Positions 1 to 9,264 of a stretch of 54,877 nucleotides of DNA are shown one piece after another; the first letter of the stretch is position 1, and each line of letters begins with the position of its first letter. The translations under genes were made by a program, and so were the position numbers. The notes beneath the pieces are model-generated. The model worked only from the letters and a program-made list of their open reading frames with translations. It was not told where the DNA came from and ran no database searches. Location of the stretch: contig NZ_FOBO01000021.1 in assembly GCF_900109855.1 (NCBI RefSeq), forward strand, positions 1 to 54,877, in the 5' to 3' direction. This DNA is from Roseovarius tolerans. GTDB taxonomy: Bacteria > Pseudomonadota > Alphaproteobacteria > Rhodobacterales > Rhodobacteraceae.

Positions 1-210
1 TGGGTTCACCGCGTGTTCTCCAACCTGAAGCGATGGGCGAAAGGTGTGTTTCACGGCCTCAGGAAACGCCATCTGCAACGCTACCTTGACGAGTTCGTGT
101 TCCGCTGGAACCGGCGGCGACACATGCAGAGCGCTTTTGATACGCTGCTCGGGATCGGGGCCGGTCTCGCACCGGCGACCTATCGTGATTTCGTCGATCA
201 GCGCGTCTGA
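1..210 (+). CDS. IS1595-family (ISXO2-like) transposase, C-terminal fragment
   Basis: The open frame enters from the left edge and stops at 210. Visible residues include HRVFSNLKRW, then YHGLR-like FHGLRKRHLQ and YLDEFVFRWNRR, which are characteristic of the C-terminal end of ISXO2-type DDE transposases of the IS1595 family. The catalytic residues lie upstream of the window. The gene is truncated by the window edge rather than by mutation as far as can be seen. It belongs to the IS whose right end lies at about 349. Confidence 0.8.
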   Translation, partial: WVHRVFSNLKRWAKGVFHGLRKRHLQRYLDEFVFRWNRRRHMQSAFDTLLGIGAGLAPATYRDFVDQRV

Positions 211-349
211 GAACCGTCTTTCACGGTAAAAGCTACGCTCTGCATGCCCGAGCAACGCTGCAAACGGATCTAATCCGTGCCTCAATCCACAATCAAGAAC
301 TCTGTCGCCTCAACATGTAGTCCCGCCGGAACAAAAGGGATAAGCCTTT
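1..349 (+). mobile_element. 3' end of an IS1595-type insertion sequence (cut by window start)
   Basis: This stretch holds the C-terminal part of a transposase followed by about 140 bp of non-coding IS end. The last 95 bp (255-349) recur in inverted orientation at the other end of the window (54783-54877) and read as identical. That places the IS terminus at or just before 349, around the motif GGGATAAGCC. The family call rests on the transposase fragment. The IS left end is outside the window, so length and target duplication cannot be measured. Confidence 0.8.
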
Positions 350-353
350 AACA

Positions 354-1007
354 TTAATTCGAAACAGGAAACAATCCGCGGAATAATCCGCCTGTCCCGC
401 CCTGTATGTCGATCTCCGTCACATCGCGGCTGACACTGTCCGGTGCCGGGCTGGCGGCGCGCAGGGTTTCCGCGAGATCGCGCAGCAAATCACGCCCCCC
501 AGTTCCCGCGATGGCCCCGTCCTTGGGGCCGTAGGCGGCAAGCCCCACCAGATGACCGTTGATCACCATGCTTGCCCGCCAATAGGACGGATCACCGCCG
601 GGCAGCACCGTGTCGCCGCCCTGCGCGATGTGCACGAGGGCGATACCGTCGCCGTCTTCGGTGTCGCGCACGGACCCGCGGCCCAGCGCCTCGGCCATCG
701 CCTCGGACGACGGCTGCTCAGCACTCGGTGCATGCGGCAGCACCGCGACGGTCAGCACTGCCGGCTCCACCGAGATGCCCGGCTGATCGGTCAGGCTTTC
801 GCAACTGGCCAGAAGGGCGAACCGCCCGGCGGGACCACGCTTGACGCTGCTGCGGTCGATGCAATAGCCGCGCGGTCCGGTCACGATGACCTTACCATCG
901 TAAAAGGCCACGGCGCGCAACGCATTGTCCGGCCCGGCCTCGCCCGCCACGTCGAGACAGGCGGCAAGCGGCAGGCAGACCAGCAACAGCCCGGCGCGCA
1001 CCATCAT
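354..1007 (-). CDS. putative lipoprotein of unknown function
   Basis: The protein has about 217 residues. The start is set at the double ATG (1007 or 1004), because it begins a short positively charged N-terminus followed by a hydrophobic stretch and a lipobox-like LAAC, which predicts export and lipid attachment. A longer frame reaching 1193 would run through the ilvD 3' end and is rejected. No domain is recognised; two or three cysteines and an acidic C-terminal half are visible. It lies 22 bp downstream of ilvD on the same strand and may be cotranscribed. Its stop codon is only a few bases from the IS end, so the insertion narrowly spared the gene or slightly altered its tail. Confidence 0.6.
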   Translation of the reverse strand: MMVRAGLLLVCLPLAACLDVAGEAGPDNALRAVAFYDGKVIVTGPRGYCIDRSSVKRGPAGRFALLASCESLTDQPGISVEPAVLTVAVLPHAPSAEQPSSEAMAEALGRGSVRDTEDGDGIALVHIAQGGDTVLPGGDPSYWRASMVINGHLVGLAAYGPKDGAIAGTGGRDLLRDLAETLRAASPAPDSVSRDVTEIDIQGGTGGLFRGLFPVSN

Positions 1008-1029
1008 CCTGAGCCGGGCCACAGCCGTC

Positions 1030-2787
1030 TCAGAGATCCATGTAGACATGCCGCTCGGCCTTGCCGCCCGGATGGGTGACCGCGCCCTTGTAGGTCTCGC
1101 CCACAAGCTGCGCGAATTTCCAGATCGCGCCGGAGGCATAGATCGTCTCGCGCGGGCCCGCCCATGCGCCCTTGCGCTTGGCCAGTTCCTCATCCGAGAG
1201 ATCCACCGACAACTCGCCCTTGATCGCGTCGATGGTGATCACGTCGCCGGTCCGGATCAGGGCAATCGGCCCGCCATGTGCCGCCTCGGGGCCGACATGA
1301 CCCACGCAGAACCCGCGCGTCGCACCACTGAACCGGCCATCGGTGATCAGCGCCACCTTCTTGCCCATGCCCTGCCCCGAAAGCGCGGCGGTCGTGGACA
1401 GCATCTCGCGCATGCCGGGGCCGCCTGCGGGGCCCTCGTTGCGAATGACGATCACCTCGCCTTCCTCGTATTCGCGCGACTTGACCGCCTCGAACGCATC
1501 CTCCTCGCAGTCGAATACGCGGGCCGGGCCGGTAAAGACCTGATGTTCGGGGGCAATGCCCGCCACCTTCACGATGGCCCCCTGCGGCGCGAGATTGCCC
1601 TTGAGGCCGACCACGCCGCCGGTCTTGGTGATCGGGGCGTCGATCGGATAGATGACCTTGCCATCCGCCTCGCGCTCGATCAGGTCCAACTCCTCGCCAA
1701 TGCTGCGTCCGGTCGCGGTCATGCAATCCTCGTGAATGAGGCCTGCCTTGCGCAATTCCTTCATCACCACGGGGATGCCGCCCGCGTCATAGAGATCCTT
1801 GGCGACATAGGCCCCGCCCGGCTTGAGATCGACGAAATAAGGCGTGTCGCGGAAAATCTCGCAGACATCCTCGAGGAAGAAATCGATCCCCGCCTCATGC
1901 GCAATCGCGGGCAGATGCAGCCCGGCATTGGTGCTGCCACCGGTGCAGGCCACCACGCGGGCGGCGTTCTGCAAGCTCTTGAGCGTCACCACGTCGCGGG
2001 CGCGGATGTTCTTTTCAAGCAGGTCCATCACCGCGCGCCCCGAGGCCTCGGCATATTGGTCGCGGCTCTCGTAAGGGGCGGGCATGCCCGACGAATTCAT
2101 CAGCGCAAGGCCGATCGCCTCGGAGACACAGGCCATGGTATTGGCGGTGAACTGCCCGCCACAGGCCCCGGCAGAGGGACAGGCCACGCGCTCCAGCGCA
2201 TCTAGCGCCTTGTCGGACATGGTGCCGTTCTGGTTCCAGCCCACGGCCTCGAACATGTCCTGCACCGTCAGGTCACGGGTGCGGAATTCCTCGGGAATCT
2301 CGTCGATCTGCGGCGCTTTGCCCGGCAGGATCGAGCCGCCATAGATAAACACCGACGGCACGTTCAGCCGCACCATCGCCATCATCATCCCCGGCAGCGA
2401 CTTGTCGCAACCCGCAAGCCCCACCAGCGCGTCATAGCAATGGCCGCGCATCGTCAGCTCCACCGTGTCGGCAATCGCCTCGCGCGAGGCCAGAGAGGAC
2501 CGCATGCCCTCATGCCCCATGGCGATGCCATCGGTGACGGTGATGGTGGTGAACTCGCGCGGGGTGCCGTGGGCCTCCTTGACGCCGCCCTTCACGGCCT
2601 GCGCCTGACGGCTCAGCGCGATATTGCAGGGCGCGGCCTCGTTCCAGCAGGTCGCCACACCGACGAGCGGCTGATGAATCTCCGCCTCGGTCATCCCCAT
2701 GGCATAGTAATAGGACCGGTGCGGCGCACGTGACGGGCCTTCGGTCACGTAACGGCTGGGCAGTTTGGCTTTGTCGAACTTGGTCAT
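1030..2787 (-). CDS. ilvD: dihydroxy-acid dehydratase
   Basis: This enzyme dehydrates 2,3-dihydroxy-3-methylbutanoate and its methylpentanoate analogue to the 2-keto acids, the third common step of valine, isoleucine and leucine synthesis in the cytosol. The product is 585 residues, normal for the family. Family motifs are clear: [11 protein letters not shown] near residues 46-55, [11 protein letters not shown] near 123-133 and ACTGGSTN further on, whose cysteines include the expected Fe-S ligands. The start at 2787 ([14 protein letters not shown]) follows a GGAGG ribosome site; the 25-residue upstream extension is not family-like. It is transcribed away from the divergent CPBP protease gene. 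Confidence 0.95.
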   Translation of the reverse strand: MTKFDKAKLPSRYVTEGPSRAPHRSYYYAMGMTEAEIHQPLVGVATCWNEAAPCNIALSRQAQAVKGGVKEAHGTPREFTTITVTDGIAMGHEGMRSSLASREAIADTVELTMRGHCYDALVGLAGCDKSLPGMMMAMVRLNVPSVFIYGGSILPGKAPQIDEIPEEFRTRDLTVQDMFEAVGWNQNGTMSDKALDALERVACPSAGACGGQFTANTMACVSEAIGLALMNSSGMPAPYESRDQYAEASGRAVMDLLEKNIRARDVVTLKSLQNAARVVACTGGSTNAGLHLPAIAHEAGIDFFLEDVCEIFRDTPYFVDLKPGGAYVAKDLYDAGGIPVVMKELRKAGLIHEDCMTATGRSIGEELDLIEREADGKVIYPIDAPITKTGGVVGLKGNLAPQGAIVKVAGIAPEHQVFTGPARVFDCEEDAFEAVKSREYEEGEVIVIRNEGPAGGPGMREMLSTTAALSGQGMGKKVALITDGRFSGATRGFCVGHVGPEAAHGGPIALIRTGDVITIDAIKGELSVDLSDEELAKRKGAWAGPRETIYASGAIWKFAQLVGETYKGAVTHPGGKAERHVYMDL

Positions 2788-2887
2788 GAAGGGCCTCCCG
2801 GAATTAGCTGGCAATCGGTCTAGGCCAGAGCCGCGGGCGGGGCAAGCCGGATTGCAACGCATGGCGCGCCGGGATAGCGTCGCGCTT

Positions 2888-3775
2888 ATGCGATACGACG
2901 CCCATGAACGGCTTGTTGCCCCCGCCCGCGCCTCTGCCGCCCTGCCGCGTCTTGTGGGAGGGATTGTGCTTCTGGTGCCGCTCTTTCTGGCGCTGAGTTT
3001 CGGCTACGCGTCCCTGCTGCCGGTGATCTTCGGCCCGGAGACATGGGCGCGCATGTCACCCGGGATCAGCGCCGCCACCACCCCGGCGGGCGTGCTGATC
3101 AACCTGCTGACCTTCGCCTTTCTGATCGTGGCGCTCGATGTGACCTTGCGGGTCGTCCACCGGCGGAGCCTCGCGACGCTGATCGGCCCGATGCCGCTGG
3201 CGGTGCGGCAATTCGGGCGGGCGCTTGCGGCGATGCTGCTGCTCTATGCGGTTGTCATGCTGATCCCGATGCCCGAACCGGTCGCCCCCCTGCCCAATCT
3301 CGATGCGGGCACATGGATGCTCTTTCTGCTGCCTGCGCTCTTCGCCCTCTTCTGTCAGGTCTTCGCCGAGGAACTGATTTTCCGCGGCTACCTGCAAAGC
3401 CAGCTTGCGGCACGCTTTTCATCGCCCCTGATCTGGCTGGTGCTGCCCTCTGCGGCCTTCGCCGTTCTTCATTTCGACGCGATGAACTATGGCGGCACCG
3501 CCTGGATCGTTGTGCTCTGGGCCGGGGCCTTCGGTCTTGCGGCGGCGGATCTGACGGCGCGGTTCGGCACGCTGGGACCTGCAACGGCGCTGCACTTCAT
3601 CAACAATTTCAGCGCCATCCTGATCGCCGCCCCCGAGGGGCAGTTCGACGGTATGGCGCTTTATGCCTATCCCTTCGCGATGGATGACACGGCGATGATC
3701 CTGACCATGATGCCGGTCGATCTGATGGTGCTGTTCTGCGGCTGGCTGGCCATTCGTCTTGCCCTGCGCGGCTGA
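2888..3775 (+). CDS. CPBP-family intramembrane metalloprotease
   Basis: This is a polytopic membrane protein of 295 residues with about seven or eight hydrophobic segments. The CPBP (CAAX protease / bacteriocin-processing) motifs are present: EELIFRGYL with E161, E162 and R166, a histidine at 195 (AVLHF) and HFINN with H236 and N240. These are the expected glutamate and histidine residues of Abi/CAAX-type glutamic/metallo peptidases. The substrate is unknown. The start at 2888 (MRYDAHE) is preferred; an in-frame ATG at 2861 is possible because neither has a convincing ribosome site. The gene is divergent from ilvD and 60 bp upstream of accD, so it may share the accD-folC transcript. Confidence 0.85.
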   Translation: MRYDAHERLVAPARASAALPRLVGGIVLLVPLFLALSFGYASLLPVIFGPETWARMSPGISAATTPAGVLINLLTFAFLIVALDVTLRVVHRRSLATLIGPMPLAVRQFGRALAAMLLLYAVVMLIPMPEPVAPLPNLDAGTWMLFLLPALFALFCQVFAEELIFRGYLQSQLAARFSSPLIWLVLPSAAFAVLHFDAMNYGGTAWIVVLWAGAFGLAAADLTARFGTLGPATALHFINNFSAILIAAPEGQFDGMALYAYPFAMDDTAMILTMMPVDLMVLFCGWLAIRLALRG

Positions 3776-3835
3776 TTGCATTTCCCGTGCGCCCCGCTTA
3801 TGTGGTGGCGCAACGTCAAGGCAGGGGCCCGCCCG

Positions 3836-4771
3836 ATGAACTGGATCACCAACTACGTGCGTCCGCGGATCAATTCGATCTTCTCGCGCCGCGAAATCCC
3901 GGAAAACCTCTGGTCCAAATGCGACGAGTGCGGGACCATGCTGTTTCACCGCGAACTCTCGGGCAATCTGAACGTCTGCACCAATTGCGGCCACCACATG
4001 GGGATCACCCCGCGCGCCCGTTTTGCCGCGCTCTTCGATGGTGGGCTCTTCACCGAGGTCGAGGTGCCGCTGCCGACCCCCGATCCCCTGCACTTCCGCG
4101 ATCAGAAAAAATATCCCGACCGGCTGCGCACCGCGCAAAAGGAAACCGGCGAGCAAGAGGCGATGCTGGTCGCCACCGGCGAAATGGGCCGTACGCCTAT
4201 TGTCGCGGCAGCACAGGATTTCAGCTTCATGGCGGGCTCCATGGGCATGTATGTCGGCAACGCGATCATCGCCGCCGCCGAGACGGCCGTGCGGCTCAAG
4301 CGCCCGCTGGTCCTGTTCTCCGCCGCAGGCGGCGCGCGCATGCAGGAGGGCATTCTGTCGCTCATGCAGATGCCGCGCACCACCGTGGCGGTGCAGATGC
4401 TGAAAGAGGCGGGGCTGCCTTACATCGTGGTGCTGACCCATCCCACCACCGGCGGGGTCACCGCGTCTTACGCGATGCTGGGCGATGTGCAGATCGCCGA
4501 GCCGGGCGCGCTGATCTGCTTTGCCGGGCCGCGCGTGATCGAGCAGACAATCCGCGAGAAACTGCCCGAGGGTTTTCAGCGGGCCGAATACCTGCTGGAG
4601 CATGGCATGCTCGACCGCGTGACGCCACGCACGCAGATGCGCGATGAGCTGATCACCATCACCCGCATGTTGATGGATATGCCGCCCGCCGTGAAGGGCG
4701 ATCTGCCCGCGCCCGCGATGCCCGATCCGGTCGTGGCCGAGGCCCCCGCCAAGGACGACCCCGAGACATGA
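3836..4771 (+). CDS. accD: acetyl-CoA carboxylase carboxyltransferase subunit beta
   Basis: This subunit, with AccA, transfers carboxyl from carboxybiotin to acetyl-CoA to give malonyl-CoA, the committed step of fatty acid synthesis. The product is 311 residues. The N-terminal four-cysteine zinc ribbon is visible (C29, C32, C48, C51 in CDECG and CTNCG), followed by the crotonase-like carboxyltransferase domain with [11 protein letters not shown] and TTGGV. The start at 3836 (MNWITNYV) matches the family. The stop overlaps the start of folC (ATGA), the common alphaproteobacterial accD-folC pair. Confidence 0.97.
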   Translation: MNWITNYVRPRINSIFSRREIPENLWSKCDECGTMLFHRELSGNLNVCTNCGHHMGITPRARFAALFDGGLFTEVEVPLPTPDPLHFRDQKKYPDRLRTAQKETGEQEAMLVATGEMGRTPIVAAAQDFSFMAGSMGMYVGNAIIAAAETAVRLKRPLVLFSAAGGARMQEGILSLMQMPRTTVAVQMLKEAGLPYIVVLTHPTTGGVTASYAMLGDVQIAEPGALICFAGPRVIEQTIREKLPEGFQRAEYLLEHGMLDRVTPRTQMRDELITITRMLMDMPPAVKGDLPAPAMPDPVVAEAPAKDDPET

Positions 4772-6042
4772 GCGCGCCCACATCGGACCTCATCCTTGAG
4801 AGGATGATGGCGCTGCACCCCAAGATCATCGACCTCACGCTCGACCGGGTCTGGCGTCTGCTCGATGCCCTGGGCAATCCGCAGAACGACCTGCCGCCGG
4901 TGATCCATATCGCGGGCACCAACGGCAAGGGCAGCACCCTCGCGATGATCCGCGCCGGGCTGGAGGCTGTGGGCAAGACCTGCCACGCCTATACCTCGCC
5001 GCATCTGGCCCGCTTTCACGAGCGGATCCGGCTGGCTGGCGTGCCGATTTCCGAAGACCACCTGACCGCCATTCTCGATGAATGCTATGCCGCCAATGGC
5101 GATGAGGCGATCACCTATTTCGAGATCACGACCTGTGCCGCCCTCCTCGCCATGGCGCGCACACCTGCGGATTACACCCTGCTTGAGGTCGGGCTTGGCG
5201 GGCGGCTCGATGCCACCAACGTCGTGGACCGCCCCGCGCTGACGGTGATCACCCCCGTCTCCATCGACCACGAGCAATATCTCGGCAACACGCTGGCCAA
5301 GATCGCGGGCGAGAAGGCCGGAATTCTCAAGCGCCGCGTGCCCTGCGTCGTCGGCCCGCAACAGGATGACGCGCTGGCCGTGATCGAGGCGCGCGCCACC
5401 GCCCTTGGCGCGCCGCTTCTGGCGCATGGCCAACACTGGCACGCCTATGAGGAACGCGGGCGGCTGATCTATCAGGACGAGACCGGGCTCTGCGATCTGC
5501 CGCTGCCGAACCTGCCCGGCGCGCATCAGATTGAGAACGCGGGCGCGGCTCTCGCTGCGTTGCGCCACCTTGGGACGGGTGATGCAGGGTATGAGGCGGC
5601 AGTGACGCGCGCGCATTGGCCCGCGCGGATGCAGCGGCTTGTGCGCGGACCGTTGGTCGAGGCCGCACCTGACGCCGAAATCTGGCTCGATGGCGGGCAC
5701 AATGCCGCCGCCGGGCAGGCGCTCGGGCGGCATCTTTCCGGGCTGCCGAAACGTCCCACCCATCTCATCTGCGGCATGCTCAACACCAAGGATATCGGCG
5801 GCTATCTTGGGCCCCTGGCCGCACAGGCGGACAGGCTGATCGCGCTCTCCATTCCCGGCGAGGCAAACACCCTGCCCGCCGAGGCCACCGCAGAGGCCGC
5901 GCAAGCGGTGGGGCTGCGCGCCGAGACCGCCGAGACTGCGCTACAGGCCGTTCAGCGCATCGCAGCACAGACCCCGCAGGCACGCATCCTGATTTGCGGC
6001 TCGCTCTATCTTGCTGGCGGCATCCTGCGCGAGAACGGCTGA
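4768..6042 (+). CDS. folC: bifunctional dihydrofolate / folylpolyglutamate synthase
   Basis: FolC adds glutamate to dihydropteroate and then to folates, using ATP, in the cytosol. The product is 424 residues, normal for the family. The Mur-ligase-type P-loop [11 protein letters not shown] lies at about residues 47-57, the omega-loop region follows ([13 protein letters not shown]), and the ligase core [14 protein letters not shown] is present. The ATG at 4768 overlaps the accD stop by four bases, so translation is probably coupled. No gene follows closely: the 180-bp gap to cysK holds likely cysK control sites. Confidence 0.95.
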   Translation: MSAPTSDLILERMMALHPKIIDLTLDRVWRLLDALGNPQNDLPPVIHIAGTNGKGSTLAMIRAGLEAVGKTCHAYTSPHLARFHERIRLAGVPISEDHLTAILDECYAANGDEAITYFEITTCAALLAMARTPADYTLLEVGLGGRLDATNVVDRPALTVITPVSIDHEQYLGNTLAKIAGEKAGILKRRVPCVVGPQQDDALAVIEARATALGAPLLAHGQHWHAYEERGRLIYQDETGLCDLPLPNLPGAHQIENAGAALAALRHLGTGDAGYEAAVTRAHWPARMQRLVRGPLVEAAPDAEIWLDGGHNAAAGQALGRHLSGLPKRPTHLICGMLNTKDIGGYLGPLAAQADRLIALSIPGEANTLPAEATAEAAQAVGLRAETAETALQAVQRIAAQTPQARILICGSLYLAGGILRENG

Positions 6043-6092
6043 GTCGCGCCCGGTTGATCCCGCTCGACACAACCGAAACCGCGCCCTCTTTC

Positions 6093-6161
6093 GTTCTGAA
6101 ATCGAACAGCCATATGGAAATTTGTTCTGATTTCAGAGCAAGCACCTCGAATTTGCAGAAC
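6093..6161 (+). promoter_or_regulatory. three GTTCTG sites spaced about 31 bp upstream of cysK
   Basis: GTTCTG occurs at 6093 and 6124 in direct orientation, and its complement CAGAAC at 6156-6161. The intervals of 31 and 32 bp place the sites on one face of the helix. TCTGATTTCAGA at 6126-6137 is also a short palindrome overlapping the second site. This arrangement suggests an operator for an oligomeric regulator of cysK. The regulator is unknown; a LysR-type sulfur regulator is only a guess. Confidence 0.4.
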
Positions 6162-6223
6162 GATCCTTTTCCAAGACCCGGTCAAATCATAGTCTCCGGG
6201 GTGAACCGAAAGGGAGACGCACG

Positions 6224-7303
6224 ATGACCGACAGCAGCATTCGCACCACAAAAGGGCGCGGCAGGCGCTTTGACAACGTTCTGGACACCATCGGCGACAC
6301 GCCGGTGATCCGCGTCAACAATCTCGGGCTCGACCACGTAACGATCTACGTCAAGGCCGAGGCGTTCAACCCGGCGGCCTCGGTCAAGGACCGGCTGGCG
6401 GTGAATATCATCGAGGCCGCCGAGCGCGACGGCAGACTCAAGCCCGGGCAGACGGTGGTCGAGGCGACCAGCGGCAATACCGGCATCGGCCTTGCCATGG
6501 TCTGCGCGCAGAAGGGCTATCCGCTGGTGGTGACCATGGCGGAAAGCTTCTCCATCGAGCGACGCCGCCTGATGCGGATGCTGGGGGCCAAGGTGGTGCT
6601 GACGCCCAAGGCCGAGAAGGGCTTTGGCATGTACAAGAAGGCCGAGGAACTGGCCGAGGCGAATGGCTGGTTTCTCGCCCACCAGTTCGAGACCAGGGAC
6701 AATGCCGATATTCACGCCGCCACCACGGCGCAGGAAATCCTCGGTGATTTCGAGGGCGAGGCGCTCGATTACGTGGTCACCGGCTATGGCACCGGCGGCA
6801 CCGTGACCGGGCTGGGCCGGGTGCTGCGCGAGGCGCGGCCCGAGACGAAAATCGTCCTGTCCGAGCCCACCAATGCCGCCCTTCTGGGCAGCGGCCACGC
6901 ACAGGAGCGCACCGACGAAGGCGCCCCCGCCGTAAGCCACCCGGCCTTTGAGCCGCACCCGATTCAGGGCTGGACCCCGGATTTCATCCCGTTGGTGCTG
7001 CAAGAGACGGTGGACAAGGGCTATTACGACGACCTGATCCCCGTGACCGGCCCTGACGGCATCAAGGCCGCGCGCGATCTGGCCGCGAAAGAGGGGATTT
7101 TCACCGGCGTCTCGGGCGGTGCCACGTTTGCGGTCTCCTTGCAGATCGCCGAGAAAGCCGCCCCCGGATCGGTGATCCTGTGCATGTTGCCCGATACCGG
7201 CGAGCGCTACATGACCACGCCGCTGTTCGAGGGGATCGGAGAGGATATGAACGAGGAAGAACAGGCGATCTCGGCCTCGACCCCGGGCTACCGGCTGGGC
7301 TGA
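6224..7303 (+). CDS. cysK: cysteine synthase A (O-acetylserine sulfhydrylase)
   Basis: This PLP enzyme makes L-cysteine from O-acetyl-L-serine and sulfide. The product is 359 residues, somewhat longer than the E. coli enzyme because of a central insertion and a C-terminal tail. PLP lysine K55 sits in NPAASVKDRL, the substrate loop is EATSGNTGIGLA, and the phosphate-binding loop is GYGTGGTVTG. A strong purine-rich ribosome site (AAAGGGAGACGC) precedes the ATG. Related PLP synthases (CysM, cystathionine beta-synthase) are less likely because no CBS domains are present. It is monocistronic, followed by a probable operator for yghU. Confidence 0.93.
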   Translation: MTDSSIRTTKGRGRRFDNVLDTIGDTPVIRVNNLGLDHVTIYVKAEAFNPAASVKDRLAVNIIEAAERDGRLKPGQTVVEATSGNTGIGLAMVCAQKGYPLVVTMAESFSIERRRLMRMLGAKVVLTPKAEKGFGMYKKAEELAEANGWFLAHQFETRDNADIHAATTAQEILGDFEGEALDYVVTGYGTGGTVTGLGRVLREARPETKIVLSEPTNAALLGSGHAQERTDEGAPAVSHPAFEPHPIQGWTPDFIPLVLQETVDKGYYDDLIPVTGPDGIKAARDLAAKEGIFTGVSGGATFAVSLQIAEKAAPGSVILCMLPDTGERYMTTPLFEGIGEDMNEEEQAISASTPGYRLG

Positions 7304-7309
7304 CGGACC

Positions 7310-7339
7310 TTTGCACATTTGCACACAACTTTGTGCAAA
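7310..7339 (+). promoter_or_regulatory. TTTGCACA triple half-site upstream of yghU
   Basis: TTTGCACA occurs at 7310-7317, is immediately repeated at 7318-7325, and its exact complement TGTGCAAA follows at 7332-7339 after six bases. The second and third copies form a perfect 8-bp inverted repeat. The lack of a T-tract and the AT-rich stem argue for a protein-binding operator rather than a cysK terminator. It lies 68 bp before the yghU start. Confidence 0.45.
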
Positions 7340-7406
7340 CGCGCCGCTTGTGCGCGCGCGTGCAGGGATTAGCTTGTTCGCCAGACAATCGTAGAGGATT
7401 CATCGT

Positions 7407-8276
7407 ATGAGTGACGACAGCTATACTCCACCCGACGTCTGGAAATGGGAAGCGGCCTCCGGCGGGCAATTCGCCTCGATCAACCGGCCCATCGCAGGCC
7501 CCACCCATGACAAGGACCTGCCGGTCGGAGAGCATCCCTTCCAACTCTATTCGCTCGCCACGCCCAACGGCGTCAAGGCGACGGTGATGTTCGAAGAACT
7601 GCTCGCCGCCGGTCACGACGCGGAATATGACGCATGGATGATCAAGATCGGCGACGGCGATCAGTTCGGCAGCGGCTTTGTCGAGATCAACCCCAATTCC
7701 AAGATCCCGGCGCTGGTCGACCACACCGGCGATGCGCCGCTGCGGGTGTTCGAGAGCGGTTCGATCCTGATGCATCTGGCGGAGAAATTCGGCGCGTTCC
7801 TGCCCAGCCAAGGCCCCGCGCGCACCGAAGCGATCAACTGGCTGATGTGGCAGATGGGCAGCGCGCCCTATCTGGGCGGCGGCTTTGGCCATTTCTACGC
7901 CTATGCGCCCGAGAAATGGCAATACCCCATCGACCGTTTCGCGATGGAGGCCAAGCGCCAGCTTGACGTGCTCGACCGGCAACTGGCCGAACGGCCCTAT
8001 ATCGCGGGCGACGACTATACCATCGCCGATATCGCGATCTGGCCGTGGTACGGGCAATTGTGCCTCAACCGGCTCTATAGCGCGGGCACTTTCCTCGATG
8101 TGCAGAGCTACAAGCATGTCACGGCCTGGGCCGAAAAGATCGACGCCCGCGCCGCTGTGCAACGCGGCCGCATGGTCAACCGCAGCTTCGGCGAGCCGCA
8201 TATGCAACTGCACGAGCGACACTCGGCCAAAGATTTCGAGACCCGCACACAGGACAAGATCGGCGAAGACGCCTAA
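7407..8276 (+). CDS. yghU: glutathione-dependent disulfide-bond oxidoreductase YghU
   Basis: This is a cytosolic GST-superfamily protein of the Nu class. YghU proteins reduce disulfides of small substrates using glutathione and show modest peroxide reductase activity. The 289-residue product has the YghU-specific N-terminal extension (VWKWE, FASINRPIAG), a thioredoxin-fold domain from about residue 47 (FQLYSLATPNGVKATVMFEEL), the SGSILMHLAEKFG glutathione-contact motif and an all-helical C-terminal domain. The start has an AGAGG ribosome site. The gene stands alone between cysK and the NYN-domain gene, with a possible operator just upstream. Confidence 0.93.
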   Translation: MSDDSYTPPDVWKWEAASGGQFASINRPIAGPTHDKDLPVGEHPFQLYSLATPNGVKATVMFEELLAAGHDAEYDAWMIKIGDGDQFGSGFVEINPNSKIPALVDHTGDAPLRVFESGSILMHLAEKFGAFLPSQGPARTEAINWLMWQMGSAPYLGGGFGHFYAYAPEKWQYPIDRFAMEAKRQLDVLDRQLAERPYIAGDDYTIADIAIWPWYGQLCLNRLYSAGTFLDVQSYKHVTAWAEKIDARAAVQRGRMVNRSFGEPHMQLHERHSAKDFETRTQDKIGEDA

Positions 8277-8328
8277 TCGCTTTCGCCGCGCGTCTGGATC
8301 GGGCATGAAGGGGCAAAGGAGCCTCTTC

Positions 8329-9048
8329 ATGCCGACACGCGATACCCAACTCCTCGCCGTTCTGATCGACGCCGACAACGTGCCCGCTAAATACGCCGAC
8401 GCGATCCTGCGCGAAGTCACCAGCTATGGCGAGCCGGGGCTGCGCCGGGTCTATGGCGACTGGTCGAGCCAGCAGCTTTCAGGCTGGACCCGCACGGCGC
8501 AGAATCTCGGCCTCGTCCAGCATCAGCAGACCGCCAATACCAAGGGCAAGAACGCCAGCGATATCGGGCTGGTGATCGACGCGATGGACATCCTGCACGC
8601 GGGCCATTTCGACGGCTTCGTGCTGGTCTCGTCGGACAGCGATTTCACCCGGCTGGCCAGCCGCATCCGCGAACAGGGGCTGACCGTGATCGGCATCGGT
8701 GAGGCCAAGGCTCCGGATGCGCTCAAGAACGCCTGCAACCGCTTCGTCGCCATCGAAAACATCTACGAGGATGCGAGCGACGCCCCCCGCAGCGCCCCCA
8801 AACCCAAACTCGACAGCCAGCATATCGCCGATGCGCGGCGGCTGATCTTCGAGGCGATGGAGAAGATCGACAGCGACGATGAATGGTATCCGCTGGGGCG
8901 CATCGGCCAGCAGATCCAGGCCGACAAACCCGATTTCGACACGCGCAGCTATGGCAAGAAGAAGCTGAGCGACCTGATCAAGGAATTGAAGGTCTTCGAG
9001 ACCCAATCGGGGCCGGGCAATCAGCTTCTGGTGCGGCGGGTGGATTGA
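8329..9048 (+). CDS. NYN-domain ribonuclease-like protein with C-terminal OST-HTH/LOTUS domain
   Basis: The product has 239 residues. The N-terminal NYN (PIN-like) domain shows the acidic metal-site residues in VLIDADN (about 11-17), DIGLVIDAMD and VSSDSDFTRL; such domains are usually RNA nucleases. The C-terminal 80 residues (IADARRLIFEAMEKI to LIKELKVFE) match the winged-helix OST-HTH/LOTUS fold that binds RNA, including G-rich RNA. The start at 8329 is preferred over 8305 because AAGGAG lies eight bases upstream. The natural RNA substrate is unknown. A structured repeat copy begins 43 bp after its stop codon. Confidence 0.85.
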   Translation: MPTRDTQLLAVLIDADNVPAKYADAILREVTSYGEPGLRRVYGDWSSQQLSGWTRTAQNLGLVQHQQTANTKGKNASDIGLVIDAMDILHAGHFDGFVLVSSDSDFTRLASRIREQGLTVIGIGEAKAPDALKNACNRFVAIENIYEDASDAPRSAPKPKLDSQHIADARRLIFEAMEKIDSDDEWYPLGRIGQQIQADKPDFDTRSYGKKKLSDLIKELKVFETQSGPGNQLLVRRVD

Positions 9049-9090
9049 GCGGCAGTGAGTTTGGGCGTGAACCGAACATACCGCACCGCC

Positions 9091-9243
9091 CGCGCGAAAC
9101 GCACCGAAGGTGCCGCGCGATCGCCGGGCCGTCCCGCGGCCTGGCGATTTGGAATGGCGCACAACGTGTTGAACTACGACTGACTTGGCTGGGATAAAGC
9201 GCGAGCATCGACTGTTGCATCGCCAGTCCCCGGCCCTGCGACC
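9091..9243 (+). repeat. structured intergenic repeat, copy A
   Basis: This is one of three related elements of about 155 bp in the window (others at 45047-45200, inverted, and 49477-49634). Conserved parts in order: GCGCGAAACGC, a small hairpin with GAA loop (GCACC-GAA-GGTGC here), a 12-bp near-perfect hairpin (arms 9120-9131 and 9137-9148, loop TCCCG), the block CTTGGCTGGGATAAAG, and a third ATCGCC segment ending near CCTGCGA. It sits between two convergent genes. No reading frame is conserved, so it is non-coding: a MITE- or REP-like element or a structured RNA. Confidence 0.75.
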
Positions 9244-9264
9244 GCGCAGCACTGTCTGGTGGGG

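Noticed and set aside
1008..1193. N-terminal extension of the lipoprotein gene up to 1193
   Set aside because: It overlaps the ilvD 3' end, is arginine- and serine-rich like a shadow frame, and lacks the signal peptide that begins at the double ATG near 1007.
6043..6223. Riboswitch upstream of cysK
   Set aside because: No SAM or other known riboswitch core was recognised; the leader contains only short repeats that fit protein binding better.
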